The notes under the pieces: generated by a model
Databases searched by the model: none
Seen by the model: the letters and a program-made list of their open reading frames with translations, nothing else
What the model was told of the DNA's origin: nothing
Shown: positions 29,905 to 37,862 of the stretch, in pieces
Position numbering within the stretch: the stretch's first letter is position 1
Layout: each line of letters starts with the position of its first letter
Source: Bacteroidaceae bacterium
Lineage (GTDB): Bacteria; Bacteroidota; Bacteroidia; Bacteroidales; Bacteroidaceae
Assembly (NCBI GenBank): GCA_017458585.1
Contig: JAFTAJ010000010.1
Coordinates: 1-64,000, forward strand
Length of the DNA: 64,000 nt
Direction: 5' to 3'
Position numbers and translations under genes: made by a program

Positions 29905-31053
29905 CTAATTCCTAATTTCTTTTCGCCCCGTTAGGACAAAAAGGCATTTAGGAAATACCCTCTGCAACAGCAGATAGACCACCACACAGACGGCCACGGT
30001 GAGCAACGCCGCACCCACAAACTGAAGGATGCACAGCCACCCGTTGTCGCTGTCGGTCCATAGAAGCTGCTTAGCCCATTCCACGGGACGACAACCGAGG
30101 AATGGGATAGGTAGTGTGTGGAATGCGAAGATGAAGAAAGAAAGGGACCCCCTCCCCGCTCCCCCATGAAGGGGGAGAGCTAAAGAGTACACCGCAGGCA
30201 CAGCCACCAGGAGGAAAGCGAAGTGGACATATCGGTCAGAGGGAGTGCCGTCAGTGAGGATGTCAACGACAAGGAGGGGAATGGCCGCACACAGCAGCGG
30301 CACACGCAGCGGTTGCAGACTGGCAGCCATATTTACTGAGCGCAAACTAAACCACGCGCCGATGCTGAACCACAGGCAGCTGCTGGGACTGAAACCCACC
30401 AGCGGAATCCATATACCTGTGAGCGAGAGGACAAGCATAATCGCTATCCAGCCCAGACGAAGCTTGAGCAATGCCCAGCGGATAAGGGGTGTCATCAGCA
30501 CGATGACCATGAGGTCGCGTATAAACCACAGGGGTATGCAGATGGGATAGCTGACTGGTTTGGTGATGCCGAGTATGTTAGTGTTGGTGCCGGTGGTGTG
30601 GACGTCCCAGAAGTTGTGGAGCCATTTGCCGTTGCCGAGGAAGGTGTGGAGGCTGTCACCCAGGCTATGGCCCTGCATCGTGTGATTTACTACAAGGCCT
30701 ATCACCGCCAACAAGCAAAAAAGGACATACGGCACGAGCAATGTGCGCACGCGGCGGCGCAGCTTGCCAAACCACCAATTATGAGTTCCAGAGTTCCAAA
30801 GTTCCAGAGTTCCAAAGTTCGAGGGTTCTGACTTATAGAAGAACAGGAAGCCTGATATCATGAAGAAGAGCGGCACAGCTATCGCCGCCAGCTCATTGAT
30901 GCTCACGCAGGCGAACAGCCGCCATGCGTCCATAGAGGTGAGGCTGCCCCACTCTATCTGGGTGCCGCTCACCTGCATGTGCAAGTGAATCAGCACTATG
31001 CACACTGCCAGGGGCAGGCGTAGAGTCTTTATAGTAGCAGAGTCGTTATGCAT
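29905..31053 (-). CDS. Acyltransferase 3-family membrane protein
   Basis: A protein of about 382 residues with ten or so membrane helices, of the acyltransferase-3 family that O-acylates surface sugars. The start MHNDSATIKTLRLPLAVCIVLIH includes the family's conserved His in the first helix (VCIVLIHLH). AVPLFFMISGFLFFYK and IPLWFIRDLMVIVLMTPLI are typical. The ATG at 31053 is preferred to that at 31080, which lies in an ATTGAGCATTGAGC word. Two repeats are read through in frame: TTCCAAAGTTCCAGAG words at 30781-30832 (SNFGTLELWNSG, in the loop after helix 2) and a C5/G5 element at 30149-30188 (LHGGAGRGS). Confidence 0.85.
   Translation of the reverse strand: MHNDSATIKTLRLPLAVCIVLIHLHMQVSGTQIEWGSLTSMDAWRLFACVSINELAAIAVPLFFMISGFLFFYKSEPSNFGTLELWNSGTHNWWFGKLRRRVRTLLVPYVLFCLLAVIGLVVNHTMQGHSLGDSLHTFLGNGKWLHNFWDVHTTGTNTNILGITKPVSYPICIPLWFIRDLMVIVLMTPLIRWALLKLRLGWIAIMLVLSLTGIWIPLVGFSPSSCLWFSIGAWFSLRSVNMAASLQPLRVPLLCAAIPLLVVDILTDGTPSDRYVHFAFLLVAVPAVYSLALPLHGGAGRGSLSFFIFAFHTLPIPFLGCRPVEWAKQLLWTDSDNGWLCILQFVGAALLTVAVCVVVYLLLQRVFPKCLFVLTGRKEIRN
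30149..30188. repeat. C5/G5 hairpin inside the acyltransferase gene
   Basis: ACCCCCTCCCCGCTCCCCC-atgaa-GGGGGAGAGCT, almost identical to the copy at the comF end (3650-3688). Confidence 0.7.
30781..30832. repeat. Word repeat in the acyltransferase gene
   Basis: GAGTTCCAGAGTTCCAAAG units (about four), translated in the antisense direction as NFGTLELWNSG in a hydrophilic loop. Confidence 0.7.
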
Positions 31054-31103
31054 TGAGCATTGAGCATTAACCCTAAACAACTAAACGACCAAACGACCAA
31101 GTC

Positions 31104-32030
31104 TCACTTGTTCTTTTTCCTGAACTCAATGGGGGTGCATCCGAGGTGCTGACGCACGAAACGTCCGAAGAAGGAGGGGTTGGGGAACTCCAGTCGCTGT
31201 GATATCTCCTTACTCGATAGAGTGGTGTTGACAAGCATCGAGCGTATCTTCTCCACGAGCTGCTCACGTATCCAGCGCGAGGGCGTTTTGCCTGTCTGCT
31301 GCTTGCAGATGGAGGCGAGGTATTTGGGCGTGATGCAGAGGATATCGGAGAAATACTTCACGCTGTGATGGCGCGATTCATCCTCCACAAGCAGCAGGAG
31401 GAACTTGCGCACGATGGCCTTGGCGTGGTCGGAAGTGACCGCTATCTCAGGCATTGTCACCGCCCTACCCTGCCGCTGACGCTGGATGATAGACAGGAAG
31501 TCGTAGATGGCGGCGGTGAGCATCCCGTCGAAGGAGCGGTTGAAATACTCATGGCGACGCATGTGCAACTTGCGCTCAAAGATTTCCTTATAGGTAGCAT
31601 AGACCTCATACTCCTCCTCCGACAGCTGCAGCACGGGATTGTCGGTGACATACAGGAATGTGTCCATTGTCTTGTTGTCCGTATGGATTATCTCATCCAC
31701 GCGCCTGTTGGATATACACATTATGTCGCACACAAAGTCGTAGCTGAACATGGCGTTGCTGAGCACCTGCATACCGTTGCACAGTATGAGATTTCCCTTA
31801 TAGGCCATGTGGGTGCGACCGTTGATGCTCATTTGCACACGTCCCTCGCGGCAATATGCCACAAGCAACATATTGAGTCGGATAGCAGGCCAGTCCTCGC
31901 TTACTCGCTGGATATTATCAATAATGATAACGTCATCGTTGGCATAACGCAGGTCGCCCAATTCGTCATCCTTAAGGAATGCGGAGTGCTCCACATTCAG
32001 CACATCAGGTGTATTTATTGTCTGTTTCAT
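31104..32030 (-). CDS. AraC-family transcriptional regulator
   Basis: A protein of about 308 residues. The C-terminal 100 residues are a standard double helix-turn-helix: ITPKYLASICKQQTGKTPS, then LSSKEISQRLEFPNPSFFGR and HLGCTPIEFRKK. The N-terminal part has an AraC ligand-domain-like beta-barrel (LLVAYCREGRVQMSING, NLILCNGMQVLSN). The start is taken at ATG 32030 (MKQTINTPDVL); the 33 codons upstream are in the divergent promoter region. It is transcribed away from the RND efflux operon and is a plausible regulator of it. Confidence 0.9.
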   Translation of the reverse strand: MKQTINTPDVLNVEHSAFLKDDELGDLRYANDDVIIIDNIQRVSEDWPAIRLNMLLVAYCREGRVQMSINGRTHMAYKGNLILCNGMQVLSNAMFSYDFVCDIMCISNRRVDEIIHTDNKTMDTFLYVTDNPVLQLSEEEYEVYATYKEIFERKLHMRRHEYFNRSFDGMLTAAIYDFLSIIQRQRQGRAVTMPEIAVTSDHAKAIVRKFLLLLVEDESRHHSVKYFSDILCITPKYLASICKQQTGKTPSRWIREQLVEKIRSMLVNTTLSSKEISQRLEFPNPSFFGRFVRQHLGCTPIEFRKKNK

Positions 32031-32171
32031 GCGGCGAAGGTACGAACTTTCGGACATACAACATGTCCCTATTGGGGTAAAAAATGTTCTTAGAGTAATA
32101 TTTTCTGCATTTAGTGACAAAAAGAACATTTACTGCGATTTTTTGAACATTTTCCTTTGGTTTGTGTAGTA

Positions 32172-32179
32172 TAATTTTG
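32172..32179 (+). promoter_or_regulatory. -7 box of the RND efflux operon
   Basis: TAATTTTG followed by CACGG, 23 bases before the adaptor ATG. No exact -33 TTTG at 19-21 bases, so an activator (such as the divergent AraC protein) may be needed; that is inference. Confidence 0.45.
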
Positions 32180-32201
32180 CACGGCAAAAATACTTATCAC
32201 G

Positions 32202-33269
32202 ATGAAAATATTCAATTCTCCAACCCTTCGATTCTTCAACTCTTCAATTCTTCAATTCTTCTTTTGCTTCTTTGTCCTCGCTCTCATGTCCTGCGGCAAT
32301 AAGAATGACGAGGCAAAGCCTGCCCCCGTGATAGTTAAGACAGAGGTTGCCAATGAGCAGATTGGCTTTGGCAATCGCACCTATGTAGGCGTGGTGGAGG
32401 AGGAGTCGAGCACCGCCGTCAGCTTCACGGGCAGCGGTATGCTCACCCGTGTGTATGTGAGCGAAGGGCAGCGCGTGGGGCGCGGCCAGCTCATCGCCAC
32501 CATCGACCCCACCCAGGCTCGCAACATGCTGCGTGCCGCAGAGGCACAGATGGCTCAGGCCAACGATGCATACAACCGTATGAAGCAGCTCTACGACAAC
32601 AATGCCCTGCCCGAGATAAAATGGGTGGAGACACAAAGCAAGGTGGATCAAGCCAAGGCGCAACTCGACCTTGCCCGCAAGAATCTTGCCGACTGCTCAG
32701 TCCACGCGCCCGTCAGCGGCGTGATAGGCAGCGGCGTGAAGTCGGCCGGAGAGACGATGTTGCCCGCCATGCCCGTGGCTACCATATTAAATATAAGTAA
32801 TGTAAAGATTAAGGCCAGCGTACCCGAGAAGGAGATGGCCTCCATTCAGCCCACCACCCCCACTCGCATCACCGTGGAGGCTCTCCAGGCATCCTACGAA
32901 GGAGGGCGCATAGAGAAAGGTGTGGAGGCTGACCCCATCACCCACACCTACGACATTCGCATCCATGTGCCCAACAAGGGGCAGCAGCTACTGCCGGGCA
33001 TGGTGTGCAACGTGGAGATAAAGGGCAGCGGACTGGCCGACCATGACGACGGCGGTGTGACGGTGCCCATCACGGCTGTGCAGCAGGGTGCTGACGGCGA
33101 CAAGTTTGTGTGGCTGATGGTTAGCGGCGCGGCTCACCGCCAGCAGGTGCAGCTCGGTGCCAGCAAGGGCGACCGCATTGCTGTCAGCAGCGGTCTCAAG
33201 CCTGGCGATGTGGTAATCATTGAGGGCTTCCACCGGCTTAGCGAGGGAACCAAGATCGCTACGCGATAG
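32202..33269 (+). CDS. RND efflux [11 protein letters not shown] adaptor lipoprotein
   Basis: A 355-residue membrane-fusion protein linking the inner-membrane pump to the outer-membrane channel. The lipobox is LALMSCG (Cys31). Biotinyl-lipoyl halves are GMLTRVYVSEGQRVGRGQLIATID and DCSVHAPVSGVIG, flanking a helical hairpin (AAEAQMAQANDAYNRMKQL). The beta-barrel (VPEKEMASI) and C-terminal VQLGASKGDRIAVSSGLKPG are typical of the HlyD/MexA class. The signal peptide (FNSPTLRFFNSSILQFF) is encoded by TTCAATTCTTCAA word repeats identical in style to those in non-coding gaps. First gene of a three-gene operon. Confidence 0.93.
   Translation: MKIFNSPTLRFFNSSILQFFFCFFVLALMSCGNKNDEAKPAPVIVKTEVANEQIGFGNRTYVGVVEEESSTAVSFTGSGMLTRVYVSEGQRVGRGQLIATIDPTQARNMLRAAEAQMAQANDAYNRMKQLYDNNALPEIKWVETQSKVDQAKAQLDLARKNLADCSVHAPVSGVIGSGVKSAGETMLPAMPVATILNISNVKIKASVPEKEMASIQPTTPTRITVEALQASYEGGRIEKGVEADPITHTYDIRIHVPNKGQQLLPGMVCNVEIKGSGLADHDDGGVTVPITAVQQGADGDKFVWLMVSGAAHRQQVQLGASKGDRIAVSSGLKPGDVVIIEGFHRLSEGTKIATR
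32214..32262. repeat. Word repeat encoding a signal peptide
   Basis: CTCCAACCCTTCGATTCTTC, then CAACTCTTCAATTCTTCAAT and another partial unit. Same word as at 13760-13818 and in the DUF6057 gene. Confidence 0.7.
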
Positions 33270-33300
33270 ATAATAGATAATAGAGAACAGAGAATAGAGG
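33268..33300. repeat. Word repeat ATAGATAATAGAGAACAG
   Basis: ATAGATAATAGATAATAGAG followed by AACAGAGAATAGAGG between the adaptor stop and the pump ATG. A reverse-complement relative (CTATTCTCTGTTCTC) lies at 37823-37862. Confidence 0.6.
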
Positions 33301-33309
33301 AGACACGCA

Positions 33310-36300
33310 ATGAAAAACAAGGACTGGGTTGCATGGCTGATGCGCAGCTACCGCATCACGTTTCTGATGATAGGACTGCTGCTGGTGCTCGGCTTCTTCG
33401 GCTTCCGCCACATGGCGAAGGCTGAGTTTCCCGATATGGTCATCCGCCAGGGCGTAGTGGCAGCCATCTATCCCGGTGCTACTGCCGAGGAGGTGGAGGA
33501 GCAGGTGGCGCGCCCTCTGGAACGCTATCTGTTTACCTTCGACGAGGTGAAGCGCCACAAGACCACCACCACATCCAAGAACGGCATGTGCATAGTCATG
33601 GTCGAGCTGCAAGACGATGTGCAGAACAAAGACGAGGTGTGGTCAAAGATACGCCACGGCCTCAATGCCTTCAAGCTGCAGGGGCTGCCACAAGGTGTGG
33701 TGGCTCTGGCTGTCAACGATGACTTCGGCTCCGCCTCCGCCCTGCTCATAGCCATAGAGAGCGACAACCGCTCCTACCGCAACCTCAAGAGCTACAGCGA
33801 CGACCTGGCCGATGCCCTCCGACGCATACCCTCCGTGAGCAACGTGGTGCTCTACGGCAACACCAAGGAGCAGATAACCATCTATGTGGACCAGAAGCGC
33901 CTCAGCGCCTATGGCATCGGCAAGGCAGCCGTGGCGCAGGCTCTCCACGCCGCAGGCAACACCACCGCCGCAGGCTCCGTCAGCGGTCAGGAGAAGGACA
34001 TACCCATCCACATCAAGCCTGCCGCCAGCAGCGAGGCCGAGATAGAGAATATCATCATCTACTCCGACCCGCAGAACCACGTGGTACGAGTGAAGGACGT
34101 GGCACAGGTGAAGCGCGAATACGACACCGACGAGAGCTACATACAATACAACGGCCACCCCTGCGTGCTGCTCAGCCTCGAGATGATGGAGGGCAACAAT
34201 ATCGTGCAGTACGGCCGCGATGTGCAGGCCGTGCTCGACGACTTCCAGCAAAACAAACTGCCCAGCGACGTCACCGTGAGCCGCATCGCCGACCAGTGTA
34301 AGGTGGTGGAGAACAGCGTGGCCGACTTTATGATCAATCTCATAGAGTCGATGCTGGTCATCGTGATAGTGATGCTCATCCTCTTCCCCTGGCGCACCGC
34401 CGTGGTGGCAGGAGTGATGGTGCCGCTGTCCACCTTCATCAGCATCGGCATCATGTATCTGCTGGGCGCTCCGCTCAACACCTGCACTCTGGCAGGCCTC
34501 ATCATAGTGCTCGGAATGGTGGTGGACAACGCCATCGTGGTGCTCGACGGCTATCTCGACTTCGTCAAGAAGGGCATGTCGCGCTGGCACGCCGCAGCCC
34601 ACTCTGCACAGAAATACTTCATGCCCATGATGCTGGCCACGCTGTGTATCTGCGTGATATTCTTCCCCTTCCTCTTCACCCTCACCGGCGTGATGAAGGA
34701 CTTCATCTTCTGGCTGCCGTGGACCATCTTCATCAACCTCATGGTGTCGCTGGTGCTCGCCGTAGTGCTACTGCCCAAGCTAGAGCTCATACTCATCAAG
34801 CCCCACACCATAAGGCGCAAGACTGACAAGAAAGCCCTCACCGACCATGTGCAGGACTTCTACAACCGTGTCCTCAAATGGACCTTCCGCAATCCCTGGC
34901 TCACCATCATCGGGGCAGCGGCACTGGTGGTAGTCTCAGTAGTGGTCATCGTGCCCAACCTCAAGATACGCATGATGCCTACCGCCGACCGCGACCAGTT
35001 TGCCGTAGAGATATTCCTGCCCGAGGGCAGCGGCCTCAAGGATACCCGCGCCATTGTGGACTCCATAGAGACGGTGCTGCGCCAGCAGGACAAGGTGGTA
35101 AGCATCACCAGCTTCGTGGGCTGCTCCTCGCCGCGCTTCCACCAGGCATACGCTCCCAAGGTGGCAGGGCGCAACTACGCCCAGATGATTGTCAACACCA
35201 GCTCGCAGTATGCCACCCTCGACCTGCTCGACCACCTGGAGCCCCTCTACAGCGAGCGCTACCCCAATGCCTTCGTCAAGTTCAAGCAGCTCGACTTCCA
35301 GAACTTCAATCCCTTTGAGTATCGCTTCTACGGCGACAATGCCGACTCGCTGCGCATCGCTGCCGAGCGCATGATGGCACGCATGCGCCAGATGCCCGAA
35401 CTGATGAATGTGCATGCCGACTGGGAGGAGCCGCGCCCACTCATCGAGGTGGAGCTCGACCCCGTCAGCTCCTCGCTGCTGGGCATCAACCGCACCATCA
35501 CCGAGCTGCAGCTCGCCATAGCCACGGGCAACACCAAGATGGGACAGCTGTGGGAGGGCGACTATGAGGTGCCCCTCGTCCTTAAGGACATCAGCAGCAG
35601 CAACCTCGACTGCGACGATATCAGCAATCTCTACATAGGCTACCACGCCACCACCGGCGTAGCCCTGCGCCAGGTGGCCGCCGTCGCTCCCGCATGGGGC
35701 GCCGCCAATATCATCCACCGAGGAGGAGAGCGGTGCATCACCGTCACCTGCGACCTCAAGCGCAACATACTGCCCAAGCCGCTCCACGAGCGACTGCAGC
35801 ACATAGCCACCACCGAGGTAACGCTGCCGCAGGGAGTACGCTTCGAGGTGGGCGGAGAGCCCGAGAACGACCGCGAGACAGGCGGACACATCCTCACAGG
35901 CTTCATCATTGCCCTCATCATCGTGTTCTTCTTCATCCTGTTCAACTTCCGCAAGTACAAGCTCACCATCACCTGCATGCTCGCCATTCTCCTCATGCTG
36001 CCCGGCGCATTGCTCGGCCTCTGGCTCATGAACCGTGCCGTGGGCCTCACCTCCATCTTCGGATTCATCACGCTCGTCGGCATGATAATGCGCAACGAGA
36101 TACTCATCTTTGAGCACGCCAACGATATGAGGCAGCGTGGCCTCAGCATACGCGACGCAGCCTACGATGCAGGCCGCCGACGCATGGTACCCATCTTCCT
36201 CACCACCGCCACCACCGCCGTAGGCGTGGTGCCGATGATAATCGCAGCCACCAACTTCTGGATGCCCGTAGGTGTCACAATCTTCGCCGGAGGCATAGGC

Positions 36301-36378
36301 TCACTCATCCTCGTCGTCACCGTCCTGCCCGTCGTGTATTGGAAACTTTTCGACAAAAAAGTTCCCTATTCCCATTAA
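33310..36378 (+). CDS. RND efflux pump, inner-membrane transporter
   Basis: A 1022-residue AcrB/CzcA-type transporter. Twelve membrane helices are arranged as one N-terminal helix, a [11 protein letters not shown] loop, helices 2-6 (from about 340), a second [11 protein letters not shown] loop and helices 8-12 (from about 860). Proton-relay Asp residues are in GLIIVLGMVVDNAIVVLDGYL in helix 4. The porter sequence ATAEEVEEQVARPLERYLF is typical. Substrate class (drugs, metals or lipids) cannot be read; the closest style is the hydrophobe/amphiphile or unknown Bacteroidetes branch. Expressed with the adaptor and channel. Confidence 0.95.
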   Translation: MKNKDWVAWLMRSYRITFLMIGLLLVLGFFGFRHMAKAEFPDMVIRQGVVAAIYPGATAEEVEEQVARPLERYLFTFDEVKRHKTTTTSKNGMCIVMVELQDDVQNKDEVWSKIRHGLNAFKLQGLPQGVVALAVNDDFGSASALLIAIESDNRSYRNLKSYSDDLADALRRIPSVSNVVLYGNTKEQITIYVDQKRLSAYGIGKAAVAQALHAAGNTTAAGSVSGQEKDIPIHIKPAASSEAEIENIIIYSDPQNHVVRVKDVAQVKREYDTDESYIQYNGHPCVLLSLEMMEGNNIVQYGRDVQAVLDDFQQNKLPSDVTVSRIADQCKVVENSVADFMINLIESMLVIVIVMLILFPWRTAVVAGVMVPLSTFISIGIMYLLGAPLNTCTLAGLIIVLGMVVDNAIVVLDGYLDFVKKGMSRWHAAAHSAQKYFMPMMLATLCICVIFFPFLFTLTGVMKDFIFWLPWTIFINLMVSLVLAVVLLPKLELILIKPHTIRRKTDKKALTDHVQDFYNRVLKWTFRNPWLTIIGAAALVVVSVVVIVPNLKIRMMPTADRDQFAVEIFLPEGSGLKDTRAIVDSIETVLRQQDKVVSITSFVGCSSPRFHQAYAPKVAGRNYAQMIVNTSSQYATLDLLDHLEPLYSERYPNAFVKFKQLDFQNFNPFEYRFYGDNADSLRIAAERMMARMRQMPELMNVHADWEEPRPLIEVELDPVSSSLLGINRTITELQLAIATGNTKMGQLWEGDYEVPLVLKDISSSNLDCDDISNLYIGYHATTGVALRQVAAVAPAWGAANIIHRGGERCITVTCDLKRNILPKPLHERLQHIATTEVTLPQGVRFEVGGEPENDRETGGHILTGFIIALIIVFFFILFNFRKYKLTITCMLAILLMLPGALLGLWLMNRAVGLTSIFGFITLVGMIMRNEILIFEHANDMRQRGLSIRDAAYDAGRRRMVPIFLTTATTAVGVVPMIIAATNFWMPVGVTIFAGGIGSLILVVTVLPVVYWKLFDKKVPYSH

Positions 36379-36419
36379 CTTCCTGTTAACTTCCCATTAA
36401 CTTCCTGTTAACTTCCCAT
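36379..36419. repeat. Word repeat TTAACTTCCTGTTAACTTCC
   Basis: CTTCCTGTTAACTTCCCATT occurs twice; it fills the whole gap between the pump stop and the channel ATG. Confidence 0.7.
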
Positions 36420-36421
36420 TT

Positions 36422-37804
36422 ATGAAACCCCTCTTCTCCTTACTCCTATTCTCCTTACTCCTTACTCCATGTCTGGCCCAGCCGCGCTACACCCTCGACC
36501 AGTGCCTCGACAGCGCACGCGCCCACAACCGCACCCTGCAAAACGCAGCGCTGGCCATCGAGCAGGCCGATCTGCAGGTCAGCGAGGCACGCACCAAGTA
36601 CTATCCCCAGATATCCGCCAACCTCATGGCCTTCCACACCTTCGACAAGATGGTCAAAGGCGACGGCGTCATCCCTCCCGAGGTGGCAGCCATCTCCCCC
36701 GCCCTGGCCGACTACGTGGGACAGCCCTATGCCGTGCGTGAACTCAACAGCGCCTACACCGCCACCCTCTCTGTGATACAGCCCATCTACACGGGTGGAC
36801 AGCTGCGCACCGCCAATCGCCTCGCCGCCCTGCAGCGCGATGTGGAGGAACTCAAGCTGCACCTTCAGGAGCACAATCTGGAGCAGAAAATCATTGAGAA
36901 CTACTGGCAGATAGCTGCCGTGAAGTACAACCTCTCCACCCTCGACGCTGCCGACAACCAGGTGGCCGAGGTGAGGCGCCAGGTGGAGCAATTCCTCAGC
37001 GCCGGCATGTGCACCGACAACGACCTTCTGCGTGTCAAGCTGCGTCAGCAGGAGCTCGCCAGCCAGCGCCTGCGCCTCGACAACGCCCAGCATGTGCTGC
37101 TCCTGCTGCTCGCCCAGCAGATAGGCCTCGCCGACCAAGAGATGGACATAGAGTTAGGAGTGAGGAGTGAGGAGTTAGGAGTGAGGAGTGAGGAGTTAGG
37201 AGTTAGGAGTGAGGAGTTAGGAGTGAGGAGTGAGAGTGATAATCCTCAATCTTCTAACCGCGAAGAGCTCTCCCTCGCCGCCAAGAGCGTTGAGGCAGCC
37301 CAGCTGCAACTCAAGATGGAGCGTGCCAAGCTCATGCCCACCGTGGGCATAGGCCTGATAGGCTACAATGCAGGCATCGGCGGACTCTCCTCACGCGCTC
37401 GCTCCGTGGTCGATAACAATATGTTCAACGCCATGGTGGCAGCTACCGTCAGCGTGCCCATCAGCGACTGGTGGGGCGGCAGCAAAGCCATCAAGCGACG
37501 CCAGCTCGAGGTGCGCCGCCAGCAGAACAACCTGCTCGACCTGCAGGAACAGATCAATGTGGATATCGAGTCCGCCCGCGCCGACCTCACGCAGGCCACC
37601 AAGCAGATAGAGATAGCGCAGGCCTCCGTGGACCAAGCCACCGAAAACCTGCGCATCACCACTTTGCAATATCGCGCCGGCACAGCCCCCCTCACCGACC
37701 TACTCGATGCCGAGACACTCCATCGCCAGGCGCAAAACTCGCTCAACAATGCCCGCGCCGACTATCAGCGCAGCAGAGCGGTCTATCTGCTGAAGAGCAG
37801 ATAG
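36422..37804 (+). CDS. TolC-family outer-membrane efflux channel
   Basis: A 460-residue outer-membrane factor with signal peptide LFSLLLFSLLLTPCLAQ. Two OEP repeats of long helices are visible (LDQCLDSARAHNRTLQNAAL and LSLAAKSVEAAQLQLKMERA). Between them, at about residues 243-272, the protein reads ELGVRSEELGVRSE several times, encoded by tandem GAGTTAGGAGTGAGGAGT words. In TolC proteins this is the equatorial linker between the two halves. It completes the tripartite pump with the two upstream genes. Confidence 0.93.
   Translation: MKPLFSLLLFSLLLTPCLAQPRYTLDQCLDSARAHNRTLQNAALAIEQADLQVSEARTKYYPQISANLMAFHTFDKMVKGDGVIPPEVAAISPALADYVGQPYAVRELNSAYTATLSVIQPIYTGGQLRTANRLAALQRDVEELKLHLQEHNLEQKIIENYWQIAAVKYNLSTLDAADNQVAEVRRQVEQFLSAGMCTDNDLLRVKLRQQELASQRLRLDNAQHVLLLLLAQQIGLADQEMDIELGVRSEELGVRSEELGVRSEELGVRSESDNPQSSNREELSLAAKSVEAAQLQLKMERAKLMPTVGIGLIGYNAGIGGLSSRARSVVDNNMFNAMVAATVSVPISDWWGGSKAIKRRQLEVRRQQNNLLDLQEQINVDIESARADLTQATKQIEIAQASVDQATENLRITTLQYRAGTAPLTDLLDAETLHRQAQNSLNNARADYQRSRAVYLLKSR
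37151..37236 (+). repeat. In-frame word repeat in the TolC-like gene
   Basis: GAGTTAGGAGTGAGGAGT in about four and a half copies, with a few A/T swaps. The unit length (mostly 18 or 21) keeps the frame open. The same word is antisense at 14094-14137 and related words lie in GH43 (53505-53545). Confidence 0.8.
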
Positions 37805-37822
37805 AGTCGAGAGAGTTTTCGA

Positions 37823-37862
37823 TATCTATTCTCTGTTCTCTATTCTCTATTCTCTGTTCTCA
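37823..37862. repeat. Word repeat CTATTCTCTGTTCT
   Basis: ATCTATTCTCTGTTCTC and three further units between the convergent channel gene and lipoprotein gene. Confidence 0.6.
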
